A stretch of DNA of 64,000 bases, taken from assembly GCA_047600805.1 (NCBI GenBank), contig JASGKG010000001.1, positions 868,001 through 932,000 of the forward strand, given 5' to 3'. Shown piece after piece: positions 27,392 to 35,052 of the stretch (positions are counted from its first letter, which is position 1; every line of letters begins with the position of its first letter). The position numbers and the translations under genes were made by a program. Source of the stretch: JADKHC01 sp047600805. Its GTDB lineage: Bacteria > Verrucomicrobiota > Verrucomicrobiia > Opitutales > Opitutaceae. The notes below the pieces were generated by a model that had not been told where the DNA came from, made no database searches, and saw nothing but the letters and a program-made list of their open reading frames with translations.

Positions 27392-27419
27392 AGCGCAGCC
27401 GCGGTGACGCGGCTGCGCT
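27392..27419 (-). terminator. Terminator of thrS
   Basis: AGCGCAGCCGC (27392-27402) and GCGGCTGCGCT (27409-27419) form a perfect 11-bp stem with a six-base loop. On the minus strand it is followed by TTTGTTTG, a weak U-tract. It sits 25 bases past the thrS stop. Confidence 0.85.
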
Positions 27420-27443
27420 GAAATGCCTAACGAGTCGGGAAGC

Positions 27444-29372
27444 TTACTTCTGGGCGGGAGCAGGCGCCTTCTTTTCAGGTAGAGCGCGGGTCGCGACTTC
27501 CTGTTTCACGCGTTCGAGGTACTGCGCGAAGGGAATGACGCCTTCATCACCTTTGGCGCGGCTGCGCACGCTGACGGCTTGCGCTTCGGCTTCTTTCGCG
27601 CCGAGCACGAGGGTGTACGGCACCTTCTCGAGTTCGGCACGGCGGATCTTGGCGCCGAGCTTGTCGCTGTGTTCGTCCAACGAGGCACGGAGACCGGCGG
27701 CGCGGAGTTGCGCGAGCAGGTTCTTGCCGTAGTCGGCGACTTTGTCGCTGATGGGCACGAGGCGGATTTGTTCCGGCGCGAGCCAGACCGGGAAGTCGCC
27801 CGCGAAATGCTCGATGAGCACGCCGCAGAAACGTTCCATAGAACCAAACGGGGCGCGGTGAATCATCACTGGGCGGTGCGCTTGGTTGTCGGCGCCGATA
27901 TACGACAGGTCGAAGCGGATCGGCAGGTTGTAGTCGACCTGCACGGTGCCGAGCTGCCATTCGCGGCCGATCACGTCTTTGATGACGAAGTCGATCTTCG
28001 GACCATAAAAGGCGGCTTCGCCGGGCTCTTCGGTGAACGGTACGCCGAGCGTCTGCGCCGCCTGACGGCAAGCGGCTTCGGCTTTGTCCCAGTTTTCCTT
28101 GGTGCCGGTGTATTTGTTAGAGTCTGGATCGCGCAAACCGACGCGCACGCGGTAGTCAGCCATGCCGAGCGTGCTGAGCACGATTTTCACGAGCGAGAGG
28201 CAGCCGAGAACTTCCTGCGCGACTTGTTCCTCGGTGCAGAAGAGGTGGGCGTCGTCTTGGGTGAAGCCGCGAACACGGGTCATGCCGTTGAGCTCGCCCG
28301 ATTGCTCCCAACGGTAAACGGTGCCGAATTCCGCGAGGCGCACGGGCAAGTCGCGGTAGGAGTGCGGCTGCGAGGCGAAGATCTTGATGTGGTGCGGGCA
28401 GTTCATCGGCTTCAGCATGAAGCCTTCGATCAGCTTGTCTGCGTCGATCACCCGCTCTTTGCCGATCATTTCCTTACCGACACGAGCGTTGAGTTGGTCG
28501 GCGAATTGCTGCGTGACGCCTTCGAGGCGCGCGGTGAGTTCGGCGCAGCTGCAACCTTCCTTCGCCAGTTGGGCCATGGCGTCGGGTTCGGGAAACGCGG
28601 TGAACTGCGATTCCTTGTAGTACGGGAAGTGTCCGGAGGTTTTGTAGAGCGCGAGCTTGCCGATGTGTGGCGTGAAAACCTGTGAGTAGCCCTGCTTGCG
28701 CAGCTCTTCGCTGATGAAGTTTTGCAGCTCTTGGCGCAGGATCGAACCATTCGGCGTCCATAAAATCAGGCCCTGGCCGACGTCTTCGTCGATGTGGAAA
28801 AGTTTCAGGTCCTTGCCGAGCTTGCGGTGGTCGCGAAGCTTGGCCTGTTCCTGACGCTCGAGATACTGCGCGAGTTCTTCCTTGGTCGCAAAGGCGGTGC
28901 CGTAGATGCGTTGGAGCTGTTTGTTCTTTTCGTCGCCGCGGTGGTACGCGCCGGCGATGGAGAGCAGTTTGAACGCTTTCAGTTTCGACGTGTAGCGCAC
29001 GTGTGTGCCGGCGCAAAGGTCGATGAATTCACCGTTTTGGTAGAACGAGATTTTTTCGCCCTCGGGAATGTCGGCGAGACGGCCGAGCTTGTAACGCTCC
29101 TGTCCGATTTTCTTGATGATCTCCGTGGCTTCTTCGCGGGAAACTTCTTTGCGGGTGAACGCCTGGTTTTCGTCGGCGATCTTTTTCATCTCCGCTTCGA
29201 TCTTCGTCAGATCCTCCTGAGTCAGTTTGTGGTCCAGATCGACGTCGTAATAAAATCCCGTGTCGGTCGGAGGCCCGATATCGAGCTTCACATTTGGGAA
29301 AATGCGAAGGAGTGCAGTGGCCAGCACGTGCGAGCACGAGTGCCGGATTTCTTCGAGCGGAGTCATTGCCAT
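27444..29372 (-). CDS. thrS: Threonyl-tRNA synthetase lacking the TGS domain
   Basis: The protein of about 642 residues has the N2 editing domain from its first residues (IRHSCSHVLATALLRIFPNVK, DIGPPTDTGFYYD, GEFIDLCAGTHV). The class II catalytic core follows (PMNCPHHIKIFASQPHSYRDLPVRLAEFGTVYRWEQSG, TQDDAHLFC) and then the anticodon domain. The N-terminal TGS domain found in most bacterial ThrS is absent. Upstream in-frame sequence to 29645 reads through a repeat-like region and does not look like TGS. An unusual about 40-residue insert sits around FPEPDAMAQLAKEGCSCAEL, and the C-terminus has a low-complexity PEKKAPAPAQK tail. It charges tRNA-Thr. Confidence 0.94.
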   Translation of the reverse strand: MAMTPLEEIRHSCSHVLATALLRIFPNVKLDIGPPTDTGFYYDVDLDHKLTQEDLTKIEAEMKKIADENQAFTRKEVSREEATEIIKKIGQERYKLGRLADIPEGEKISFYQNGEFIDLCAGTHVRYTSKLKAFKLLSIAGAYHRGDEKNKQLQRIYGTAFATKEELAQYLERQEQAKLRDHRKLGKDLKLFHIDEDVGQGLILWTPNGSILRQELQNFISEELRKQGYSQVFTPHIGKLALYKTSGHFPYYKESQFTAFPEPDAMAQLAKEGCSCAELTARLEGVTQQFADQLNARVGKEMIGKERVIDADKLIEGFMLKPMNCPHHIKIFASQPHSYRDLPVRLAEFGTVYRWEQSGELNGMTRVRGFTQDDAHLFCTEEQVAQEVLGCLSLVKIVLSTLGMADYRVRVGLRDPDSNKYTGTKENWDKAEAACRQAAQTLGVPFTEEPGEAAFYGPKIDFVIKDVIGREWQLGTVQVDYNLPIRFDLSYIGADNQAHRPVMIHRAPFGSMERFCGVLIEHFAGDFPVWLAPEQIRLVPISDKVADYGKNLLAQLRAAGLRASLDEHSDKLGAKIRRAELEKVPYTLVLGAKEAEAQAVSVRSRAKGDEGVIPFAQYLERVKQEVATRALPEKKAPAPAQK

Positions 29373-29457
29373 GATATGTATTGGTTTTGGTCCTGCGTAC
29401 GATTGCAGGGCCGGAGGGTGACTTGAGCGCAAACTATGCCCGACGCCAAGAACGAAT

Positions 29458-29573
29458 CCACGGAGGGTGGCCACAGAGGGCACAGAGCTCCGACACGGAG
29501 TACACAGAGGAAGACCGGAAGCAGAGGGACTGGAACTCCGTGACCTCTGTGTCTGAACTCCGTGTCCTCTGTA
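29458..29573. repeat. Imperfect inverted-repeat element between cysS and thrS
   Basis: This intergenic stretch has repeated CACAGAG and CACGGAG words. The left arm (about 29472-29510, with ACACGGAGTACACAGAGG) is complementary with gaps to the right arm (about 29544-29572, CCTCTGTGTCTGAACTCCGTGTCCTCTGT). It resembles the short palindromic intergenic elements scattered in environmental bacterial genomes. The transcript would fold into a long imperfect hairpin in the thrS leader. Confidence 0.65.
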
Positions 29574-29590
29574 GCGAAAAAGGCGGCGAC

Positions 29591-30970
29591 TTACTTCTTC
29601 AACGGCTCGAGCTTGTAGCCGTCTTTGCCGTCGAGCATTGACCAACCGGCGGCGGTGATTTCACCACGGAGCGCGTCGGCGGCTTTGAAGTCCTTGGCTT
29701 TTTTGGCGGCCCAACGTTTTTCGGCCAGCGCGACGACCTCCGACGGCGCTTCGGCTTTCGGCGCGGCCGCGGCGTGAAGATCGAGACCGAGCGCAAACAT
29801 CGCCTGGTCGAAAGAAGCAACGTCGGGTTCGCCGTCGTGGCGGTTTACGATCGAGAAAAGCGCGCCGAGTGCGGCAGGCGTGTTGAGATCGTCTTTAAGC
29901 GCGGTGATGACTGGACCAAACGTGTGCTGCGTCACGCTGGAGGCGGGCAGGGAAGCGCGATAGGCGCGGAGCGTGGCGAGTGCGCTTTCGGCGGCGTGCA
30001 GCGTGTCCAACGTGAAGTTGAGCTGCTTGCGCGGGTGGCCAGCGAGAAGAGCGTAACGAAGCGCCATCGGCGAAAAGCCCTTCGCCTTAATGTCGTCGAG
30101 CGTGTAAAGGTTGCCGAGCGACTTGGACATCTTCTTGCCGTCAACGAGGAGGTGCTCGCTGTGGTACCAGTGATTGGAAAAGGTCGTGCCGTTGCAGCAC
30201 TGGCTCTGGGCGATCTCGTTTTCGTGATGCGGGAAGAGCAGGTCGACGCCGCCGCTGTGAAGGTCGATCGTGTCGCCGAGGATTTTTTTGCTCATGGCGC
30301 TGCACTCGATGTGCCAGCCGGGGCGTCCGGCGTTGGCGCCAGCTGGGCCAGGCCACTGGTTAGCGCCGTCTTCTTCCTTCCAGGCTTTCCAGAGCGCAAA
30401 GTCCGAGCCGTCTTCCTTTTCGTCAGCGTCGACGGTTTGCGGTTTTCCGGCGAGCGCGCTGCCGAGTTGGAGCTCGCGTTCTTTGACGCGGGAAAGTTTC
30501 CCGTAGTTGTCGAATGAGGAGACTTTGAAGTAAACGGAGCCGTCGGGCGCGCGGTAGGCGTTGCCCTTTTTCATGAGCACTTCGATCATGTCGACCTGCT
30601 CGCGGATGTGGCCGGTGGCGGTCGGTTCGGCATGAGGCGGCAGGCAGTTCAGCGCGGCGCAGTTGGCGTGAAACTTGTCGGTCCAGTGCTTTGTGAATTC
30701 GGCGAGCGTGCGGCCCTCTTCGCGGGAACGGCGGATGGTCTTGTCGTCGACGTCGGTCAGGTTGCGCACGAACTTCACTTTTCCCGGACCGAACTCGAGA
30801 TCGCACAGGCGGCGAATGACGTCGTTGACGACGAACGTCCGGAAATTGCCGATGTGCGCCGGCCCGTAAACCGTCGGACCGCAGCAGTAGAAACGGAAAA
30901 CACCGTCAGGCTGTGCAGCTTTGAGTTCGCGTGTTTCGCGGGAAAGCGAGTCGAAGAGTCGGATGGGCAT
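29591..30970 (-). CDS. cysS: Cysteinyl-tRNA synthetase
   Basis: The 459-residue class I synthetase contains FYCCGPTVYGPAHIGNFRTF, combining the zinc-binding Cys with the HIGH motif (HIGN). GWHIECSAMS holds the second zinc ligand, and HHENEIAQSQ the His/Glu part. KMSKSLGN is the KMSKS loop. It charges tRNA-Cys. It is close to the typical length for bacterial CysRS, and it is not an MshC-like paralogue, since the C-terminal domain is complete. It lies upstream of thrS on the same strand. Confidence 0.97.
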   Translation of the reverse strand: MPIRLFDSLSRETRELKAAQPDGVFRFYCCGPTVYGPAHIGNFRTFVVNDVIRRLCDLEFGPGKVKFVRNLTDVDDKTIRRSREEGRTLAEFTKHWTDKFHANCAALNCLPPHAEPTATGHIREQVDMIEVLMKKGNAYRAPDGSVYFKVSSFDNYGKLSRVKERELQLGSALAGKPQTVDADEKEDGSDFALWKAWKEEDGANQWPGPAGANAGRPGWHIECSAMSKKILGDTIDLHSGGVDLLFPHHENEIAQSQCCNGTTFSNHWYHSEHLLVDGKKMSKSLGNLYTLDDIKAKGFSPMALRYALLAGHPRKQLNFTLDTLHAAESALATLRAYRASLPASSVTQHTFGPVITALKDDLNTPAALGALFSIVNRHDGEPDVASFDQAMFALGLDLHAAAAPKAEAPSEVVALAEKRWAAKKAKDFKAADALRGEITAAGWSMLDGKDGYKLEPLKK

Positions 30971-31080
30971 GGTGCAACCACCGCTAATGTACGCTAATCG
31001 AGAGCAATACGAGCGAGTTTTTTTGGTACACGAGACCGATTGCCGTTGCCTTCGCGGAACGAGGTTCGGTTCGATTTGGA

Positions 31081-32172
31081 ATGAGTTCTAAGCTTCGCTG
31101 CCGGTTTTTTCTGGCGATTCTGCTGTGCTCGTGGTCAACGAATTTTGCGGCCGAGAAACCGTCCGTGCCTTTTACGCCGGAGTTTAAGTTTACGCCGCCG
31201 CTGGGCTCGACCAAGCGTGCGGCTCAGAACCAACAAATCCCGTTGAGCGGATTCGCGCCGGCGTCAGAGGCTCGTGAATGGCAGGTGGGCGACAACATCG
31301 TGGCTCTCGTGACGCTGACGGAACAAGGCAAAATCGTCCAATACGTGATGCAGTTCACGGCGGCCGAGCTGACCGAAAAAGAGAAAAAGTTGCCGTCGGG
31401 CGCAGGCATCAGACTCTACACGAACACCGGACGGGAATTCGATTTTAGCGGGGCGTTGGCAGCGTTGAAAATTAGAATTATTGGCCCGTTCAAATCCGAC
31501 GCGGACGAAGAGAAGGCGGCGCGCCAAGCTAAAGTGAGCCAAACACGGGTGTTAGTGAACAGCGCCTATCTAAAACTCGGGCTCGATCGGGCCTGTGCGG
31601 CGTGGCTCCGCATTAAAGAAGAGATTGACCGACAAGGGGGCGGGAAAGGCGCAAATTGGGCCGCGAGTCCCACGCCCTTTTCTCTGGACAAAATAGCCGC
31701 TGGTCGAAAGGCGATCGCCGACCTAGGCATGACGGAGGAAGACGAACGGGCGCTCTGCGGCACGATGCCCGCACTCTTGGAGTTCTTCCTGCTCGCGATC
31801 AAAACTCCCGAGTTTCGCGACGTCTTGCGAGAGGTGGTGGATATTCCGTGGCTTTCGGTGCTCAAAGACGGTGGAAAACATCTGATCCCCAGCGTCAACT
31901 ACGTGCCGCCGTTTGGGCGGATCAATCCGTTAGGCTGGAGCCTGCCGGAAGGATCTAAAGCGTACTTCATGCCCGCGGTTTTTTTAGTTTACGACAAACC
32001 GATGGTTGCATGCCGATTTGCGGTGATAGCGCCTACGCCACCGTTGGTAACGAGCGCCGGAATCGTCGGCCTTGCTGCGCAACGCCCCGACGGGAAAGGA
32101 TCCCATTTGATGGTTCAGATCGTCGCTTCGCGTTGCGCCGAGCCGAATTCGGAAAAGATTAGCGTGAAATAG
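31081..32172 (+). CDS. Hypothetical exported protein
   Basis: I do not recognise this 363-residue protein. It starts with a signal-peptide-like segment (CRFFLAILLCSWSTNFAAE). A proline-rich linker and an extended soluble region follow, with GDNIVALVTLTEQGKIVQYVMQFTAAEL in its first third and WLSVLKDGGKHLIPSVNYVPPFGRINP near the end. The absence of further helices suggests a periplasmic or surface location. It stands alone between divergent cysS and the hemB gene, 39 bases downstream. Confidence 0.65.
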   Translation: MSSKLRCRFFLAILLCSWSTNFAAEKPSVPFTPEFKFTPPLGSTKRAAQNQQIPLSGFAPASEAREWQVGDNIVALVTLTEQGKIVQYVMQFTAAELTEKEKKLPSGAGIRLYTNTGREFDFSGALAALKIRIIGPFKSDADEEKAARQAKVSQTRVLVNSAYLKLGLDRACAAWLRIKEEIDRQGGGKGANWAASPTPFSLDKIAAGRKAIADLGMTEEDERALCGTMPALLEFFLLAIKTPEFRDVLREVVDIPWLSVLKDGGKHLIPSVNYVPPFGRINPLGWSLPEGSKAYFMPAVFLVYDKPMVACRFAVIAPTPPLVTSAGIVGLAAQRPDGKGSHLMVQIVASRCAEPNSEKISVK

Positions 32173-32211
32173 AGCGGTTGTGCCGCTACATAAAGTCGTT
32201 CCCTTTTGACC

Positions 32212-33228
32212 ATGGCTGACAAATTTAAACTCGATCTTCCTGTCCGTCCCCGTCGTTTGCGTCGCAATGCGTCGATTCGCGCCCTTGTCGAAGAGACGGT
32301 CCTGCGACCGGCGGATTTTATTGCGCCGCTGTTCGTGGTGGACGGGAAGGGCGCGCCGGAACCGATCGCATCGATGCCCGGCGTGTCGCGTTTCAATATT
32401 GCCGACTTGGTGAGAGAATGTCGGGCGCTGGCCAAGCTCGGTGTTCCAGCCGTCGCGCTTTTTCCAAAACTAGACGCCAGCTACAAAGACGACTTGGCGA
32501 CAGCGGCGTTGAGCGACGACGCACTGATCGTGCGCGCGGTGCAGGCCGTGAAGAAAGCGCTGCCCGAAATGGTCGTGATGACCGACATCGCGCTCGACCC
32601 TTACACCAGCCATGGACACGACGGACTTTTGACCGAAGACGGGCGCGACTTGGCCAATGACGAAACGGTCGAGGTCTTGATGAAAATGGCGGTGCTACAT
32701 GCGCGTGCAGGCGTGGATTTCGTTGCGCCGTCGGACATGATGGACGGCCGCATCGGGGCGATTCGCGGGGCGTTGGACGCCGCGGGATTTTCCCAGACGG
32801 CGATCATGGCGTATTCGTCGAAGTTCGCCTCGGCTTACTACGGACCGTTCCGCGACGCCGTCGGCACTCGCAACCTCGGGAAAGTCGCCGGCCCGTCGGA
32901 TAAAAAAACCTATCAACTCAACCCCGCCAATCGGCGCGAGGCGATCGCCGAGGCGTTGCTCGACGAAGCGGAGGGCGCAGATATTTTGATGGTGAAACCC
33001 GCTGGTCCTTACCTCGACATTATCCGCGACGTCCGTGAAGCGACCCGCAAGCCGCTCGCGGCCTATCAGGTTTCCGGCGAATACGCTCAGATCCATGCGG
33101 CGGCGAAAATGGGCTGGCTCGATCTCGGCAAAACGCGGCTGGAGTCATTGCTCGCGATCAAGCGTGCGGGCGCCGACATGATTTTGACCTACTTCGCGAA
33201 AGACGTGGCGGCGGAGCTGAAAGGATGA
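32212..33228 (+). CDS. hemB: Delta-aminolevulinic acid dehydratase (porphobilinogen synthase)
   Basis: The 338-residue enzyme condenses two 5-aminolevulinate molecules into porphobilinogen in haem synthesis. The Schiff-base lysines lie in MAYSSKFASAYYGPFRDA and ILMVKPAGPYLD. The metal region reads DIALDPYTSHGHDG, with Asp where zinc-type enzymes have Cys, so this is the magnesium-type variant. The start is ATG 32212; an in-frame TTG at 32206 is less likely. Confidence 0.96.
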   Translation: MADKFKLDLPVRPRRLRRNASIRALVEETVLRPADFIAPLFVVDGKGAPEPIASMPGVSRFNIADLVRECRALAKLGVPAVALFPKLDASYKDDLATAALSDDALIVRAVQAVKKALPEMVVMTDIALDPYTSHGHDGLLTEDGRDLANDETVEVLMKMAVLHARAGVDFVAPSDMMDGRIGAIRGALDAAGFSQTAIMAYSSKFASAYYGPFRDAVGTRNLGKVAGPSDKKTYQLNPANRREAIAEALLDEAEGADILMVKPAGPYLDIIRDVREATRKPLAAYQVSGEYAQIHAAAKMGWLDLGKTRLESLLAIKRAGADMILTYFAKDVAAELKG

Positions 33229-33235
33229 TTTTTGA

Positions 33236-33288
33236 CAGAATGAACTGAATTTACCGAATGATTGGTTCGGGAAATTCGGTTCATTTTG
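33236..33288. terminator. Long imperfect inverted repeat between hemB and export lipoprotein gene
   Basis: CAGAATGAACTGAATTTACCGAA (33236-33258) faces TTCGGGAAATTCGGTTCATTTTG (33266-33288), a 23-bp stem with three G-U-compatible mismatches and a seven-base loop. It starts eight bases past the hemB stop, between convergent genes. It could terminate both, or be a dispersed palindromic repeat. Confidence 0.6.
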
Positions 33289-33305
33289 TTGATTCTGCCT
33301 AGGAA

Positions 33306-33911
33306 TCAGAATGCCGACTTGGGCACCTGAATCGAATCGCCCGGCATCAGTCGCGGGTCCTCGGTCGGGTTGCTCTGCGCCAGAGTCGCATTGATCGGGT
33401 AGGCGACGCGGTCGCGCACAAGGTTTACGCGTTTTTCTTTCGCGTAGAGAGTAAATCCACCGGCCGCTTGCACGGCCTTGGTGACGGTGAGGTCGGGAGT
33501 CCACACGATACGGCCTGGCCGAACCACTTCGCCGCCGACGTAGACGAACCGCTCGGTCACTGAAACGGCCACGTCGACGTTGGTATAAATTTTCTTCGAG
33601 AGGTAAGTCTCCCGGATCTTTTGTGACAGACCAGCGGTGGTTGTTCCAGCGGCCTGAATCGCGCCGATATACGGAAGAGAGACGATTCCTTGTTCGTCGA
33701 TCTGAACGGAATTGGCGCTCGGATCAGGAATGCCCTGCAACGTGATGACAAGACTGTCCCCGGACCGTAAGTTGGCGACGGACCCGGCTTCCGGCAGCGT
33801 GGTATTGCCTCTGCTTGAGCCCGCCGGGTTGTTACAACCGCTGGCGAGCGCCACTAGGAAAATGCCAACAAAAGCGAGGGTAGAAAGGTACAGCCGGGCA
33901 ACGGGAGCCAT
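33306..33911 (-). CDS. Polysaccharide export (Wza-like) lipoprotein
   Basis: The 201-residue protein has a lipobox (VALASGC) after an N-terminal hydrophobic segment, so it is probably attached to the outer membrane. It has the Poly_export core (LRSGDSLVITLQGIPDPS, VDEQGIVSLPYIGAIQAAG-like) and a SLBB-like beta region (VYVGGEVVRPGRIVWTPDLTVTKAVQAAGG). It ends with LMPGDSIQVPKS. Wza-type proteins form the outer-membrane channel for capsule or exopolysaccharide. No Wzc-type kinase or Wzx/Wzy gene is next to it, but the glycosyltransferase cluster starts 5 kb away. Confidence 0.85.
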   Translation of the reverse strand: MAPVARLYLSTLAFVGIFLVALASGCNNPAGSSRGNTTLPEAGSVANLRSGDSLVITLQGIPDPSANSVQIDEQGIVSLPYIGAIQAAGTTTAGLSQKIRETYLSKKIYTNVDVAVSVTERFVYVGGEVVRPGRIVWTPDLTVTKAVQAAGGFTLYAKEKRVNLVRDRVAYPINATLAQSNPTEDPRLMPGDSIQVPKSAF

Positions 33912-33953
33912 GATGCGTGGTCCAGTTGAGCCAAACCGCGGATAAATGCAACG

Positions 33954-34760
33954 TTACCGTTTGCCCTTCGAGCGGCGCTTTGGACGTTCGTCTTCCTCGT
34001 CCTCGTCTTCTTCCTCTTCTTCGTCTTCATCCTCGTCCGAGTCCTCATCGTCCTCGTCCGAGTCTTTCTTTTCCTTATCCTCGTCTTCGTCGTCCTCGTC
34101 TTCTTCGTCTTCATCCCACTTCAGGGACTCGTCGTTTTTAAGCTTTTCCTCTTCTTCTTCGTCGAGCTCAGGAAGGTCATCGTCCTCGTCTTCGATTTCC
34201 TTGGCGGGCTGTTCCTCGTCGGTATCCCAACCGGCGGGAACGTAATCGAGAATCGCGGTGATCTCTTCGAAGGTGTGAACGGCTTTGCCTTCGATAAAAC
34301 TCGTGTTCTGTTCTTCACGGATCTCGTCTTCGACCTCGTCGACGGTGAGCTTCGACTCGAAGTCGAACAAATCGTTAAGCATCTTGACGCGAAGGCGGGT
34401 GAGGTGGTCGAGCAGGTCGGCGTAGGGCCCGTTTTCGTCGTCGATCACGTCGGCCAAGGCGAAAAGCCTTTCGTCGGACTCGAAGATCGAATCCTTCACT
34501 CGCTTCAGGCGCACGCGGCCTTCGCCCAAGTCTTTCTCGATACGGAAGGGGATAAACGCCGCCTCCATGATATCCTGGTCGAAACCGTAATCGCGCAGCG
34601 GCTCAATCAGCTCAAGGAGATGACTGACCTGGCGAGGGTCGATAATACTGAGGCCGTCGACATCCCAGCGAACAGGGTCGCTGACTTCGTGGACCCACCA
34701 GTTGTGATCTTCACCGAGACGAACGATGCACCAGTCGAGGATATTGGAGGATTTTGCCAT
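33954..34760 (-). CDS. Hypothetical protein with extremely acidic C-terminal tail
   Basis: ATG 34760 starts MAKSSNILDWCIVRLGEDHNWW; an in-frame ATG at 34808 is less likely. The 268-residue protein has an ordinary soluble domain (residues 1-175), which I do not recognise. A tail of about 90 residues is made almost only of Asp, Glu, Lys and Ser, closing with the basic sequence RPKRRSKGKR. The tail is encoded by simple GA/CT-rich DNA, so slippage could vary its length. Such tails bind basic proteins or metal ions or act as solubility tags in other proteins. Function here is unknown. Confidence 0.75.
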   Translation of the reverse strand: MAKSSNILDWCIVRLGEDHNWWVHEVSDPVRWDVDGLSIIDPRQVSHLLELIEPLRDYGFDQDIMEAAFIPFRIEKDLGEGRVRLKRVKDSIFESDERLFALADVIDDENGPYADLLDHLTRLRVKMLNDLFDFESKLTVDEVEDEIREEQNTSFIEGKAVHTFEEITAILDYVPAGWDTDEEQPAKEIEDEDDDLPELDEEEEEKLKNDESLKWDEDEEDEDDEDEDKEKKDSDEDDEDSDEDEDEEEEEDEDEEDERPKRRSKGKR

Positions 34761-35052
34761 GGCGTTGCTTAGCTTCGGAGCAAAAGGCCCGGGATTTAGC
34801 GGAGTCAAACCGGGAAACGAAAATCTTACGACTTTCTTGCGGCTGGGTCTCCACCGTCGGACGGGCCGGAAAATTGAACGCGGAGCGTGCTATGCGCGTT
34901 TTGAAAAACAAGCACAAAAATACAACAATCGTGCGGAAAATGGCCGAACGCGGGGCCGGGATGGTTCGGAAGGGCATTTTCGGGGTCAAGTTTTCGCAAT
35001 TTACTCGCGCTGCTTGATTTCTACGGCCCGGCTTTCCACTCTCGCCCACACC

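Noticed and set aside
27579..28685. Plus-strand open frame of 368 codons
   Set aside because: It is antisense to thrS, which has all synthetase motifs.
29591..30970. cysS as a possible MshC-type ligase for the inositol pathway
   Set aside because: It has the length and C-terminal domain of an ordinary cysteinyl-tRNA synthetase and lies 9 kb from the cluster beside thrS.
33946..34245. Serine-rich plus-strand frame
   Set aside because: It is only the complement of the Asp/Glu-rich tail of the minus-strand gene at 33954-34760.
33954..34260. Apparent repeat array (CTC/TTC-rich)
   Set aside because: It is low-complexity coding DNA for acidic residues, not a CRISPR or tandem-repeat array with spacers.
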